A DNA stretch of 64,000 bases from Paenibacillus sp. MZ04-78.2 (GCF_024213375.1 NZ_JANAVJ010000009.1:1-64000), one strand, 5' to 3'. Positions 43,882 through 53,742 are shown, counted from the stretch's first letter. The notes: a model not told the origin generated them from the sequence alone. A program made the numbers and translations.

Positions 43882-45072
43882 ATGAGTATTCAAGTAAGCG
43901 TCGTTATGATTACCCATAATAAATATCCTCAAAATCTATATTCCCTATATGCATTGGAAAACCAAACCTTTGACCCCAAACAAATGGAAGTCATTCTGGT
44001 AGACGATGCCTCGACGGATAAAACGCCAAGACTGCAAAACTATCGTCCGCCATTTCATTTTCGATATATTCGCTGCGAGCAAAATGTGGGGAGATCGAAA
44101 GCGAAAAATATCGGGATTGAAGCAGCTACCGGGGAGGTCCTGATCATCATCGATGCCGAAATGATTCTGGACCCTGCTTACGTGAAACAGCATGTTCGCC
44201 TCCATCAAGCCGACCCCAATCTGGTGGTAACGGGCTGTGCCAAACATTACAATACCTACACGGTATTGGATAAAAAATTTAATCGTGAACAATTAAAGCT
44301 GTTCAGGCGGTTGAACCGTAAAAAAAACTCCCGCTACAGGAGATTGAGAATTCTGCGTATTTTCAAGAAATACTCGAAAATGAGGCTATTTAAGAAGCAG
44401 AGCATTTTTCAGCGAAAATACAAGAAATATGCGTACCCAGCTCCCTTCTTTCGAGAGATCATTGACCGCCATGGCGCGCATTATGAAGGATATCATTTGC
44501 CGTATATTTTTGTCGTTACCCATAATATATCCGTCAGGAGAAGCACCTTCGACAAAGCTGGACCGTTTGACGAAGGATTTAAAGGCTGGGGATGCGAGGA
44601 CTGGGAGTTTGGCTACCGCCTGTATCGAAATGGCGTCAAAATTATTGACAACCCCAAGGTGAAGGTGTACCACCAGGAACATCCCCGTAGTCTCGGCAAC
44701 CAAACGAAAGACGCTTTGATCAATTATCAATATTTTTTTACTCGGCATCCTGAATTTGAAGTGGGCGTACAATCCTTATGCTGGATCGGCAAAAACTTGC
44801 TTGAAGTCAACGAACTGGTTATTGAATATAAAGCGATGGTTCATCAGCATCCGCAGCAATACTCCCATCTGATTCAGGCATTTCCTATTTTGTTTGATCA
44901 AATTTTCACCTTACGGATTCGCAATTTGCCCGTAACCAACCTCATGAATGCATCCGGGACCATGCGGGATGAGCAGTGGAAGCATGCTTTTTTTGCGGAA
45001 TTGAATCAACTGAAATCTTCAAGGGAATATCCCAAATTGGTGGCGCTTTTGGAGTCGTTGATCCGCAAATAA
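43882..45072 (+). CDS. GT2 family glycosyltransferase
   Basis: 396 residues, ATG with AAGGGATG upstream. GT-A fold from the first residues (VSVVMITHNKYPQNL), VILVDDASTD, the metal motif IIIDAEM and the acceptor-side GWGCEDWEFGYRLYRNG typical of chondroitin-polymerase-like or galactosyltransferase-type GT2. A basic stretch (about residues 130-175, RRLNRKKNSRYRRLR) may hold it to membrane or polymer. It is divergent from the galU operon and 13 bases before another GT2 gene. Confidence 0.85.
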   Translation: MSIQVSVVMITHNKYPQNLYSLYALENQTFDPKQMEVILVDDASTDKTPRLQNYRPPFHFRYIRCEQNVGRSKAKNIGIEAATGEVLIIIDAEMILDPAYVKQHVRLHQADPNLVVTGCAKHYNTYTVLDKKFNREQLKLFRRLNRKKNSRYRRLRILRIFKKYSKMRLFKKQSIFQRKYKKYAYPAPFFREIIDRHGAHYEGYHLPYIFVVTHNISVRRSTFDKAGPFDEGFKGWGCEDWEFGYRLYRNGVKIIDNPKVKVYHQEHPRSLGNQTKDALINYQYFFTRHPEFEVGVQSLCWIGKNLLEVNELVIEYKAMVHQHPQQYSHLIQAFPILFDQIFTLRIRNLPVTNLMNASGTMRDEQWKHAFFAELNQLKSSREYPKLVALLESLIRK

Positions 45073-45085
45073 GCGAGGAGGATTC

Positions 45086-46075
45086 ATGATGTACATCTCC
45101 GTTGTGATGGCCGTATATAACGGCGAGAAGTATATTGAGGAAGCGATCCAAAGTATATTGAATCAAACGTATTCGCAATTTGAACTTGTTATCGTTAACG
45201 ACGGTTCTTCGGATCGAACGCGGGAGATTCTGGACGCCATTGCCGATGATCGAGTCAAAATGATTCATGCTGAAACGAATCAAGGGGCGGCAGCTTCGCT
45301 TAATTTGGGTATCGAGCATGCTTCAGGGGATTGGATTGCCATACATGACGCGGATGATCTCAGCGAACCCACCCGGTTGGAGGAACAGGCCAGCTATTTG
45401 CTGTCACACCCTGAAAGTATTGGCGTAGGCTCTTTGATCACAGGCCGCATAGGAAATAAGGTCGTAAGCAACAATGCCGAAGTCGAGTATTACAATCAAA
45501 TGCTGGAAAGAGAACAAATCTATAAACATCGGTTATTTATGTGCTATTTGTGCCACGGCTCGGTTACGTTCTCGAAAAAAGCTTTCTACGATGCCGGGCG
45601 ATATAATCCAATGTATAAGATTTCTTACGATTATGATCTATGGCTACGCATGTTCGAAATTGCGCCCATTGAGAAAATCCCCAAAGTCTTATATCACTAC
45701 AGGCTTCGCGAAGACTCCTTAGGCAAACAAAATACGAAGCAGACGATCACCGAATTAATGACGATATCGTCTCTCCATCTCTACAACAAGCTTATTCGGG
45801 AGCAGAGGAAACAACCTGTCCTAACCATTGTAGGTTCAAGAAAAGGATGCTTGTTCTTCAAGAAACGGGTAGGCAATAGGTTCAAAAAATTAAATTATGT
45901 CTATGTAAGAACGATCAGAGACTCCAGAAAAATACGTTTACAGAAAAAAAGAAGAACGTTTCATGCGGCCGTGGTATTAAACAACCGGTTATCGAACGGA
46001 TTAACGCATCGTCTCTTGCGTAGAGGCCCGCGCTGGAGAAGAAAAGTATTTAAAATATGGAATTATAAATATTAA
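45086..46075 (+). CDS. GT2 family glycosyltransferase
   Basis: 329 residues, ATG (or the next ATG) after GAGGAGG. Typical GT2: ISVVMAVYNGEKYIEEAIQS, VIVNDGSSDRT and WIAIHDADDLSEPTRL with the DxD-type DADD. The C-terminal 80 residues are strongly basic (RKIRLQKKRRTFHAA), perhaps for binding membranes or the spore surface. It forms a two-gene operon with the preceding GT2 and ends at a good terminator. Confidence 0.88.
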   Translation: MMYISVVMAVYNGEKYIEEAIQSILNQTYSQFELVIVNDGSSDRTREILDAIADDRVKMIHAETNQGAAASLNLGIEHASGDWIAIHDADDLSEPTRLEEQASYLLSHPESIGVGSLITGRIGNKVVSNNAEVEYYNQMLEREQIYKHRLFMCYLCHGSVTFSKKAFYDAGRYNPMYKISYDYDLWLRMFEIAPIEKIPKVLYHYRLREDSLGKQNTKQTITELMTISSLHLYNKLIREQRKQPVLTIVGSRKGCLFFKKRVGNRFKKLNYVYVRTIRDSRKIRLQKKRRTFHAAVVLNNRLSNGLTHRLLRRGPRWRRKVFKIWNYKY

Positions 46076-46089
46076 AAATCATGATATTT

Positions 46090-46125
46090 TCCCGAACCAC
46101 CCCTCAAGTGGTCCGGGATTTTTTT
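46090..46125 (+). terminator. Terminator between convergent genes
   Basis: TCCCGAACCAC/GTGGTCCGGGA stem with a TTTTTTT tail. Confidence 0.85.
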
Positions 46126-46129
46126 GAGT

Positions 46130-47200
46130 TCAGACCTTCCAACGATCTTTATTTTCGTCATAAATCAGTTCCATCATTTGAGGTGCGGGAATTTGAATGC
46201 TCCAATTCGGATAATGCTTCCGGAACTTTGACGTATCCGAAATATACCAGATGTGATCGCCTGTTCTAGGTTGGTCGCAGTAGGAATAGTTTAGCTTTTT
46301 GCCGGTAATGTGCTGGGCCCATTCGATCGTTTCAAGAATGGAGATGTTCGAATCACGCCCACCGCCAAGATTATAAACTTCGCCCCCCCGCCTTGGATGT
46401 TGAAAGAACGCATGAAAGGCAGCGATAACATCGCTCGCATGGATGATATCCCGGACTTGCTTTCCCTTATATCCGAATATGGTGTATGGACTATTCGTCA
46501 TGGCACACTTTAACAGGTAATTGATGAATCCGTGCAGCTGTACCCCGGATTGTCTGGAGCCGCTTAATACGCCTCCGCGAAAACAGACCGTTTTCAACTG
46601 AAAATAGCGGCCGTATTCCTGGACAATAACATCTGCCGCAAGCTTTGACGCCCCAAACAAGGAATGCAAACATTGGTCTACGCTGAGCGTTTCCGGTATT
46701 CCATCATAGCAGGGATGGCCCGAATCAAGCTCCCAGCGACTTTCCAGCTCCAAATACGGGAGCTCATTCGGACGGTCGCCATACACTTTATTCGTCGAGG
46801 TAAAAATAAACACGGCTTCCGGACAATGCAGACGCATCATTTCAAGCAGATTCAGTGTCCCGCTGGCATTAATATGGAAATCCGTGAGCGGCTCTCTGGC
46901 AGCCCAATCGTGAGACGGCTGCGCGGCGGTGTGAATAATGAGCGCTATATCCTGCTTGTACTTTAGAAAGATTTCGCTGAGCGCGTCATGATCCCGTATA
47001 TCCACGTCATAATGTACATAATTCGCTCCCAGGTTTTTCTCAAGCCGACTTCGGTTCCATCTCGTTGTCCCCTCCGGGCCAAAGAAGTCTTGACGCATAT
47101 CGTTATCTATGCCAATGACACGATAGCCCAGGCTCGCATAATATTCGGTCGCTTCGGACCCGATCAGCCCGGCAGAGCCTGTGATTACGACAACAGACAT
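46130..47200 (-). CDS. CDP-paratose 2-epimerase-like SDR
   Basis: 356 residues. Extended SDR with [17 protein letters not shown], then [17 protein letters not shown], a stretch characteristic of CDP-paratose/tyvelose 2-epimerases (RfbE), and [20 protein letters not shown]. Catalytic Tyr/Lys appear as FGASKLAAD in a changed context (Phe in place of Tyr in the YxxxK region as read), so the substrate may differ. The start overlaps the end of the upstream GT61 gene by 16 bases. It probably makes a rare sugar nucleotide that the GT61 uses. Confidence 0.8.
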   Translation of the reverse strand: MSVVVITGSAGLIGSEATEYYASLGYRVIGIDNDMRQDFFGPEGTTRWNRSRLEKNLGANYVHYDVDIRDHDALSEIFLKYKQDIALIIHTAAQPSHDWAAREPLTDFHINASGTLNLLEMMRLHCPEAVFIFTSTNKVYGDRPNELPYLELESRWELDSGHPCYDGIPETLSVDQCLHSLFGASKLAADVIVQEYGRYFQLKTVCFRGGVLSGSRQSGVQLHGFINYLLKCAMTNSPYTIFGYKGKQVRDIIHASDVIAAFHAFFQHPRRGGEVYNLGGGRDSNISILETIEWAQHITGKKLNYSYCDQPRTGDHIWYISDTSKFRKHYPNWSIQIPAPQMMELIYDENKDRWKV

Positions 47201-48249
47201 GACAACACCTCCTCTAATCGATGGGGATCGATGGACATATCATCGAAACCACTCCAATAATGATGCGGATTTTCTTGATGTCCAATGATCATGTTGTAAT
47301 CCAACTGCATTACTCTGCTGAGCAACCAGTAATGCGGCTCCATAAAGCTTGGGCTGAATAATTCGATGACCTTGGTGTCCGGCTTGCAAAAAACGAGATT
47401 GGCGAGCCCGGCTCCATGCGGTGCAACGACCATTTTGGCGGAATGAAACAATCGGATTTGCCGATCCAACGGTAGGGACTCCAGCTCGACGCTTTGAAAA
47501 CCGTACTTTTCCAGCAGACCGAATAGGGCATGTTCATTCATAATTCTTCGATAGGAATTCCGTCTGATGTAAATCCGCTCGTATCCAGGTTCATCCCGAA
47601 TGGCCATATGGGGTAAAAGTACATTTCGAACATACGTGCAAGACCACGAATTTGGCAAATTCACATAGGAGGGAACGATGAGCTTTCGCGCTTGCAGATG
47701 AAAAAGCTCATACGGCTGAATGATTTTTTCGGCAGGTATGCCGCATGCGGCAAGCGTGTGAAGCTGAAATGGCAGCCAGTTGTGGTTGACGATATATTTG
47801 TCTATTGGGATATGGGTCATTTGCAGCAAATGAACGCGGGCGATCGCTTCCAATAACCAATGATAGTAATTTTTAGCGGCCGGATGGGTAAGCAAAGCTA
47901 CGGTTTTATCGGTTCGGATCAGTGGCGGCAGCTTATGCTCCTGAAATACGGAATGCTCCGGCGGCATTTTCGCCCATTCAACCGAGACATCCCATAATAG
48001 TTTATGGTCGGGTGAGATAACCGCCCGCTCGCCCAAGACCCGTCCGTAGGGCACAATGGCAACAAATGCCTTGTTGCTGAATCTGGATTTATCGACGAGC
48101 AATTGCAATTCTTCTTGTTTTCTAACGGTGGGAATCGGAATTTCCGGATAAATAGAGTATAACAACCTTTCATTCTGTGACTGTTTGATCCAATCTAATG
48201 TGGATTCGTAAAAACCTGCAGGAGGCATCAATTCGCTTGAACCGGTCAT
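47185..48249 (-). CDS. GT61 family (DUF563) glycosyltransferase, copy 2
   Basis: 354 residues, ATG after AAGGAG. DUF563 features: [36 protein letters not shown] and [20 protein letters not shown]. Soluble, no membrane segment. Its stop overlaps the epimerase start, implying coupled synthesis. Shares its family with proteins at 33956 and 49253, differing most in the N-terminal 80 residues. Confidence 0.85.
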   Translation of the reverse strand: MTGSSELMPPAGFYESTLDWIKQSQNERLLYSIYPEIPIPTVRKQEELQLLVDKSRFSNKAFVAIVPYGRVLGERAVISPDHKLLWDVSVEWAKMPPEHSVFQEHKLPPLIRTDKTVALLTHPAAKNYYHWLLEAIARVHLLQMTHIPIDKYIVNHNWLPFQLHTLAACGIPAEKIIQPYELFHLQARKLIVPSYVNLPNSWSCTYVRNVLLPHMAIRDEPGYERIYIRRNSYRRIMNEHALFGLLEKYGFQSVELESLPLDRQIRLFHSAKMVVAPHGAGLANLVFCKPDTKVIELFSPSFMEPHYWLLSRVMQLDYNMIIGHQENPHHYWSGFDDMSIDPHRLEEVLSCLLS

Positions 48250-48363
48250 AGTTTCTAGCAGCTCCTTTGGCGGTCAACAACGTTTTCCTACATTTTATGA
48301 ACACAGCCTTTGAAGGACACGGCTATGGCATAACGGCATCCGCTTTGGGACGAAAATAGGTTC

Positions 48364-48391
48364 ACCAAAAGATTGGAAGCATCATAAAGTA
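48364..48391 (+). promoter_or_regulatory. SigK-type promoter of methyltransferase copy 2
   Basis: AC (48364-48365), 17 bases, then CATAAAGTA (48383-48391), a full match to the SigK pattern AC-N16/17-CATANNNTA, 41 bases before the start codon. It points to mother-cell expression late in sporulation. Confidence 0.65.
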
Positions 48392-48431
48392 CTAGTACAT
48401 TGTCCAACCAACTTGGAGGAGGAACCGAGTA

Positions 48432-49130
48432 ATGAGGTTTACGAAATATATAAACGGAATTTCATTCTCATGGCTGCAGCCGAACATGTCTCCTAGTTCT
48501 CCTATCGACAACATGCTTGATTTTGAGTTAGCGAATACGAAATTACCGGAAGCGGATCAACAAACAAAAGAAAGCTTTTACGAGCTGTGCAAAATACCAA
48601 GAATGTCAACCCTCGCCTTGGGAGCCATCATTAATAAAGGCGTATCGCAAATGAACGATCGCCATGCTTTTGTGAACATAGGGGTTTGGCATGGGTTCAC
48701 ATTTCTTGCCGGAATGATCAATAATCCGAATAAAAAATGTATCGGTGTCGATAACTTCTCGGAATTTGGAGGACCGCGAGAGGACTTTGCATCACGATTT
48801 TCATATTACAAAAGCGATTCTCATGCCTTCCATGACATGGATTACGTTGACTACTTCATTCATACGCACAACGATCCGATTGGCTTTTACATTTATGACG
48901 GTGCCCATGATTACTATAATCAATTAACAGGACTACAGTTAGCCGAACCTTTCTTCGCCGATAACTGCATTGTTATGGTAGACGATACAAACTGGGAACA
49001 ACCTCGACAAGCTACGCTTGATTTTATGGCCAATAGTGTAAATGATTATAAAATACTCTTTGATTCATCTACCGCTTATAACGGGCATCCTACCTTTTGG
49101 AATGGTGTGACCCTATTCCAAAAAAGTTAA
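48432..49130 (+). CDS. Class I methyltransferase-like protein, copy 2
   Basis: 232 residues, ATG after TTGGAGGAGG. Closely related to the protein at 33208: VNIGVWHGFTFLAGMI, GVDNFSEFGGPREDF, GAHDYYNQLTGLQ and VDDTNWEQPRQATLDFMA. A SAM-binding fold of the methyltransferase-24 type is likely. It has its own SigK-type promoter and lies between two GT61 genes. The target may be a sugar on the spore surface. Confidence 0.78.
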   Translation: MRFTKYINGISFSWLQPNMSPSSPIDNMLDFELANTKLPEADQQTKESFYELCKIPRMSTLALGAIINKGVSQMNDRHAFVNIGVWHGFTFLAGMINNPNKKCIGVDNFSEFGGPREDFASRFSYYKSDSHAFHDMDYVDYFIHTHNDPIGFYIYDGAHDYYNQLTGLQLAEPFFADNCIVMVDDTNWEQPRQATLDFMANSVNDYKILFDSSTAYNGHPTFWNGVTLFQKS

Positions 49131-49134
49131 CGAA

Positions 49135-49180
49135 AACAAACCATTTGACTTGCTTCAAGCAGTCAAGTGGTTTGTTCGTT
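49135..49180. terminator. Terminator between convergent genes
   Basis: AACAAACCATTTGACT pairs with AGTCAAGTGGTTTGTT around TGCTTCAAGC. Confidence 0.8.
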
Positions 49181-49252
49181 CCGGAACAGCTTTTCAATTC
49201 CCCGATCCAGTGTAATTTTCGGCGACCGCCCTCCATAAGCTCCCCTTCAAGC

Positions 49253-50428
49253 TCATAGGCCGGCAAGTGTGATTAGCTGTAGCAATTGGTCCACATTTAC
49301 CGTATAGTCCAACTTTTCATGATTTTTTTCGACGTGAGTAATCAAGTAATAATAATCCAACTGAACATGATTGCTGACCATCCAGAAGTAGGCGGGCATA
49401 TATTGGGTCGAAAACAGCTCGATGACCTTCGTCCCCGGCTTGCAAAATACCAGATTGGCAAGGCCGGCGCCATGCGGAGCAATGATAAATTTAGCGCAAG
49501 AAAATAATTGGACTTGCTCGGCAACCTTCATAGAATCCAGCGTCACTTTTTTAAATCCGAGCGCAGCCAATTGATCGACGATTTCTTCCTCATTGATGAC
49601 TCTGCGGTGCCTGGCATACTCCCGGCTAATGTAGATGTATTCGTGCTGCATCGAACAATCGTTATGGCTTGGATGCAGGAATGTAGCTCTAAGAAAATCA
49701 CAAGGCCATTTGGGAATGACACGCGGTTTGATAAACGTGTTAGTGTTTAAACTATAGCTGTTTATTATGGAAGGAACGACGAGCTTGCGGGCTTGCAGGT
49801 CAACCCGGCTATCGATTATTTTTTCGTTGGGAATTCCAAGAACGGCAAGCGTTTCGTCTTGAAAGGAAGGAAACCATTGACGATTCAAGACAAATTTATC
49901 GATCCGAAAACCGCTTTGGCGCAGCAATTCCAATCGCGGCAATACGTCGAACATCCAATGGAAATAGTTAAAAGAGGAACAAAAGGCGAGGACAGCGACA
50001 GTACCCGGAATATATTGAAAAGGGCGTGATTTCCAGGTCCGATAGGCTTTCCGTTTTTTTATGGGTTGAAGATGCTCGGCGTTAAATTCAAATTCAAAGG
50101 AAACATCTTGCAGAAGCTTATATCTTGCTGAGAGGATGTAAGCTTTTTTGCCGCATACACGGCCATATTTTAGCACGGCGACAAAGGCGGCGGGCGACTT
50201 TACCGTACGGGCCCGAAAGTCCTCGTATAGTTCGGGAACGAGTCGTTTCGCTTCCGAAAAATGAAGGATCTGACCGCGATAATACCTTTTATAATGTTTT
50301 CGGACGCGCAGCTTTGACCGGGAATACCTCGCCATAAGATACTTCCACGTTGTACGGAAAAACCAATCTGGATTTCTCCTCACGAGCTTTCTTTTACGTA
50401 TGTCCATCACCCCATTCATCCGCTGCAA
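49253..50428 (-). CDS. GT61 family (DUF563) glycosyltransferase, copy 3
   Basis: Up to 391 residues. A strongly basic N-terminus (about residues 10-60, many Arg/Lys) precedes the DUF563 core: TVAVLAFCSSFNYFHWMFDV, EYIYISREYARHRRVINEEE and [20 protein letters not shown]. Starts at 50428, 50419 or 50407 are possible because no ribosome site is decisive. The basic tail may bind membrane phospholipid or a spore layer. Confidence 0.82.
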   Translation of the reverse strand: MQRMNGVMDIRKRKLVRRNPDWFFRTTWKYLMARYSRSKLRVRKHYKRYYRGQILHFSEAKRLVPELYEDFRARTVKSPAAFVAVLKYGRVCGKKAYILSARYKLLQDVSFEFEFNAEHLQPIKKRKAYRTWKSRPFQYIPGTVAVLAFCSSFNYFHWMFDVLPRLELLRQSGFRIDKFVLNRQWFPSFQDETLAVLGIPNEKIIDSRVDLQARKLVVPSIINSYSLNTNTFIKPRVIPKWPCDFLRATFLHPSHNDCSMQHEYIYISREYARHRRVINEEEIVDQLAALGFKKVTLDSMKVAEQVQLFSCAKFIIAPHGAGLANLVFCKPGTKVIELFSTQYMPAYFWMVSNHVQLDYYYLITHVEKNHEKLDYTVNVDQLLQLITLAGL

Positions 50429-50533
50429 TTTGCTAAGATTATATGCAGCACCGTACTCGGACTATGACGGGGATACGAACCTGGCGGCCGCTATTCCATC
50501 GATTGACAGAAGAGAGGAAAGGGAGTATCATCT

Positions 50534-50550
50534 TTAGTACTTAGTACTAA
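50534..50550. promoter_or_regulatory. FapR-type operator before fabH
   Basis: TTAGTACTTAGTACTAA is a 17-base inverted repeat matching the FapR site (TTAGTACC-type half sites), 54 bases before the fabH start. FapR represses lipid synthesis genes and is released by malonyl-CoA. Confidence 0.75.
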
Positions 50551-50603
50551 TACCTGCACATAGCACTAAATTTCATAACCATTTCATGAATGAGGTGACC
50601 TTT

Positions 50604-51638
50604 ATGAAATCCCATTTCTCTTCCTCTCCCGCTATGCTTTACCGCTCCCGTATTACCGCCATCGGCAGCTACGTCCCCGAACGCCGTCTGACGAACGCCG
50701 ATCTGGAGCGCATGGTGGAAACCAACGACGAGTGGATCGTGCAGCGGACCGGCATCCGTGAGCGGCGCATCAGCGCGCCGGAGGAGTATACGAGCCACTT
50801 GTGCATCCGGGCGGTGCAGCAGCTTGCCGACCGCTACGGCGCCGTGTTGGACGATGTCGATCTGCTTATCGTCGGCACCAGCACGCCGGATTTCGCTTTC
50901 CCTGCAACCGCTTGTCAGGTTCAAGCTCATTTCGGCATGAAGGGAACGACCTCCTTCGATTTGAGCGCCGCGTGCGCCGGGTTCGTCTACGGCCTGCATC
51001 TGGCTGACGGGATGATCGCTTCCGGCCTGCACCGCAAGGCGCTCGTCATCGGAGCCGATGCCCTGTCCAAGATCACCGATTATACGGACCGTACGACGTG
51101 CATTCTATTCGGCGACGGCGCCGGAGCGGTCCTGCTTGAGCGGGACGATTCGGACGATTCCGGCCCGCAGTTTCTCGCTTATACGGGCGGTACCGACGGC
51201 AGCGGCGGGCCTCACATTTATCGCTCCCTGCTTGCCGATCACATGAACGGCAGCCCGGTCAATACGAGCGGCAAGCTTGTCCAGAACGGCCGCGAGGTGT
51301 ACAAATTCGCCGTTCAGACCATTCCGAAAGGCGTGAACGACCTGCTGAGCCAAACCGGCTTATCTACGGATGCCATCGACTGGTTCGTCCCGCACAGCGC
51401 CAACCTCCGCATCATCGATTCCGTATGCGAGAAGATGGGGATTCCTTCGGAACGGACGCTGCATACGATCGAGAAGTACGGCAATACGTCTGCGGCTACG
51501 ATTCCGCTTGCGCTGGAGGAAGCGGCCCGGGAAGAGAAGCTGAAGGACGGCGATACCGTCCTGCTGTTCGGCTTCGGCGGCGGGCTCGTTTACGGCGGCC
51601 TGCTGCTAAGCTGGAAGGCGCTATCTCCCAAAGCATAG
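50604..51638 (+). CDS. fabH: Beta-ketoacyl-ACP synthase III
   Basis: 344 residues from ATG 50604, six bases after GAGGTG. The earlier ATG at 50586 is less well placed. The Cys-His-Asn triad is present: Cys124 in SAACAGF, His in WFVPHSANLRI and Asn in EKYGNTSAATI. It joins acetyl-CoA or branched acyl-CoA primers to malonyl-ACP at the start of fatty acid synthesis. The N-terminus (RRLTNADLERMVETNDEWIV) resembles FabHB of Bacillus. It is a single gene with its own FapR-like operator and terminator. Confidence 0.93.
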   Translation: MKSHFSSSPAMLYRSRITAIGSYVPERRLTNADLERMVETNDEWIVQRTGIRERRISAPEEYTSHLCIRAVQQLADRYGAVLDDVDLLIVGTSTPDFAFPATACQVQAHFGMKGTTSFDLSAACAGFVYGLHLADGMIASGLHRKALVIGADALSKITDYTDRTTCILFGDGAGAVLLERDDSDDSGPQFLAYTGGTDGSGGPHIYRSLLADHMNGSPVNTSGKLVQNGREVYKFAVQTIPKGVNDLLSQTGLSTDAIDWFVPHSANLRIIDSVCEKMGIPSERTLHTIEKYGNTSAATIPLALEEAAREEKLKDGDTVLLFGFGGGLVYGGLLLSWKALSPKA

Positions 51639-51648
51639 ACACGTGAAA

Positions 51649-51690
51649 AAGAGTCCGTCCTTCCTCCTTGAGGCTAAGTACGGACTCTCT
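51649..51690 (+). terminator. Terminator after fabH
   Basis: GAGTCCGT (51651-51658) pairs with ACGGACTC (51680-51687). The 190 bases after it to 51884 hold no convincing gene. Confidence 0.75.
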
Positions 51691-51884
51691 TCCTTAAGAC
51701 AACCTTGCTCACTTCTTTGCCAAGCCAAGGCCTGCCCGGGATTCCGCGCCGCAAGCGGCGTATGCGGACCCCGGTCATTTTCACGGCGATTTGGCGCTTT
51801 TCGAGACGTGCAAAGAATGCACTCCGCCTTTCTAATATCCTATGCGCCCGAAGCGCCTTGGACCACGGTATTGGCCCAGTCGGT

Positions 51885-52613
51885 TCATATAAAAGCATGC
51901 GGATCGACGCCCCATTTATCGATAAACTTTTGGCGGTTCGTTTTCAGCAAGGCCTTGATTTTATCCCGGCTTTCCAATTTGAAGCTGGCGCTGCCGCGGT
52001 GGTAGATGAACGCATCCCCCGCGATAAACAGACGGTATCCGGCTTGCCGGGCACGGTAACAATAATCGTCGTCTTCAAAATGCCCGGGCGAAAACCGCTC
52101 GTCAAGCTCCCCGATCCGACCCATCAGCTCCCGTTTGAACAGGAAGCACAGTCCGACGATCCGCTCCGTCTCACGCCATTGGAGGCTGTCCGGCCGATTC
52201 ATACGCGCCGCCATATCGGCAATCGAGGTGAAAGGCTCCTTGATCTGCTGCTTGCCGCTGGCATAGTTCGTCATCGGCCCGACAATGCCGACATCGTCGC
52301 TGCTGTAGAGGCAGCGCATCATATTCTCCAGTGCGCCTGCCGTCATCTGCGTATCGTTGTTGAGCAGCATCAGCGCATCGCCTGTAGAGACCCGCAGCCC
52401 GAAGTTGCAGGCAGCGGGAAACCCGCGGTTGCCGGGCAGCGAAACGAGCTTGACTTTATGCTGAAGGCACAGCCGGAGCGACGGGTCGGAGGAGCCGTTA
52501 TCTACCACGATCACTTCGTGAGGCATGGTTACGTGCTGCCGAATTGACTCCAGACATGGAGACAGCCACTTGGCCCCGTTATAATTCGGAATAATGATAC
52601 TAACGGTTTCCAT
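51885..52613 (-). CDS. GT2 family glycosyltransferase
   Basis: 242 residues. Rhamnosyltransferase-like GT2: VSIIIPNYNGAKWLSPCLES, VIVVDNGSSDPS, LMLLNNDTQM (DxD region) and FSPGHFEDDDYCYRARQAGY. Start ATG overlaps the stop of the preceding gene by one base (TAATG). It is the last gene of the GC-rich spore-glycan operon. Given the RmlC/RmlD-like genes upstream, rhamnose or a related deoxysugar is a reasonable donor. Confidence 0.88.
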   Translation of the reverse strand: METVSIIIPNYNGAKWLSPCLESIRQHVTMPHEVIVVDNGSSDPSLRLCLQHKVKLVSLPGNRGFPAACNFGLRVSTGDALMLLNNDTQMTAGALENMMRCLYSSDDVGIVGPMTNYASGKQQIKEPFTSIADMAARMNRPDSLQWRETERIVGLCFLFKRELMGRIGELDERFSPGHFEDDDYCYRARQAGYRLFIAGDAFIYHRGSASFKLESRDKIKALLKTNRQKFIDKWGVDPHAFI

Positions 52614-53734
52614 TAGGAATCGCCTCCGATATAGTGTCGTTTGCGCATCACGTCCGGATAAACGAGCCGCTCGCCCAACTGGTCGCCAGCCAGCTTCAAC
52701 GCTTCCAGGTGGTCGCCGACGATCATGGAGGCGACCGGACTGCGGCGGCCCCTGTTTAGCTTCCGCCGCTTGTTGCCCCGGATGACGTTCACCTGGCCCG
52801 CCTTGCCGACCCGCAGCTTCTGGAGTACGGCCAGCGCGTGCGCTTTGGGCGGCACCGACAGCAGCTCAAGGCCCAGCGTCTCTACCGCCCGGCGCGACAA
52901 GGCGTGCGGTATCGCCGTGAGCGAGCTGGCCTTCAGATCCGGCCTGCCAAGCGCCGAGTTTAAAAATTGCTTCATGATCGTGACGGAATCTTGACGGCCA
53001 AAACGTCTCAGGTACGGCTGGACATTGTTGAGCGCTACGTCCAGTCCTTTTTCGATTCCGTGAACGAAGGGCACGAGCTTCTTCGCCGGAATCGGTATGT
53101 CCCCGTCGGTGAAGAGCAGGATGTCGGCCTGAGCCAGCTTGGCTCCGACCGACCTTCCTACATCGTGACCAAGCGCCTGCGGATAAGACAACACAATAGC
53201 CCGGGAAGCCGCTCTGGCTTTGCGGAACGTATTGTCGATTGAGCCGTTGACGATCACATAAATCTCGTCCGTGAGCCGGCTTGCTTCCTTCAGCACGGCG
53301 GCTATCGTGCGTCCTTCGTTCTTGGCCGATACGATAACGGCTACCGTGCGCTCCGTCGGGAGCGGCACCCAGTTGGGCGCGGGCCGGTTCATGCCCGCGA
53401 AGAAGCCCCGGACGTACCCGGCGGCAGCTTCGTGATAGCGGCCCCCCGGGTAACCGGTCAAGCCGCGCTCCTTCACCCGCGCTGACCAGCCCCGGTTCAG
53501 CAGCCGGCGCAGCCCTCTCGCGCCGTCCGGAGGATTGGGCGGCGCATCCTTGCGGCCGAGCCGAAACCCGAGCCGGTAAGCGGCACTGCCATAAGCCCGC
53601 TTCTTCCGCGCAGGCTTCTTGCGCGCAGGCGCGGCCGATACGGTCGCTTTGCCGCTCTCTTCCGGCGGCTGCATGCGAATCTGCCGGCCTCGAACCGCCG
53701 GATTGTCAACCAACATCGCCTGTTGCTGCCTCAT
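52613..53734 (-). CDS. GT2 glycosyltransferase with N-terminal Gly/aromatic tag
   Basis: 373 residues from ATG 53734, nine bases after GAGGTG. A GTG at 53746 overlaps that site. Residues 1-110 are basic and contain repeated Gly/aromatic steps (SAAYRLGFRLGRKD, AAAGYVRGFFAGMN). The GT-A domain follows: VAVIVSAKNEGRTIAAVLKE, then IYVIVNGSIDNT and LLFTDGDIPI. It resembles the next gene upstream in its C-terminal half (GRPDLK, VPPKAHA, DHLEA). The tag is shared with the CgeB-like proteins and may direct the enzyme to the spore coat. Confidence 0.83.
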   Translation of the reverse strand: MRQQQAMLVDNPAVRGRQIRMQPPEESGKATVSAAPARKKPARKKRAYGSAAYRLGFRLGRKDAPPNPPDGARGLRRLLNRGWSARVKERGLTGYPGGRYHEAAAGYVRGFFAGMNRPAPNWVPLPTERTVAVIVSAKNEGRTIAAVLKEASRLTDEIYVIVNGSIDNTFRKARAASRAIVLSYPQALGHDVGRSVGAKLAQADILLFTDGDIPIPAKKLVPFVHGIEKGLDVALNNVQPYLRRFGRQDSVTIMKQFLNSALGRPDLKASSLTAIPHALSRRAVETLGLELLSVPPKAHALAVLQKLRVGKAGQVNVIRGNKRRKLNRGRRSPVASMIVGDHLEALKLAGDQLGERLVYPDVMRKRHYIGGDS

Positions 53735-53742
53735 CGATGAAA

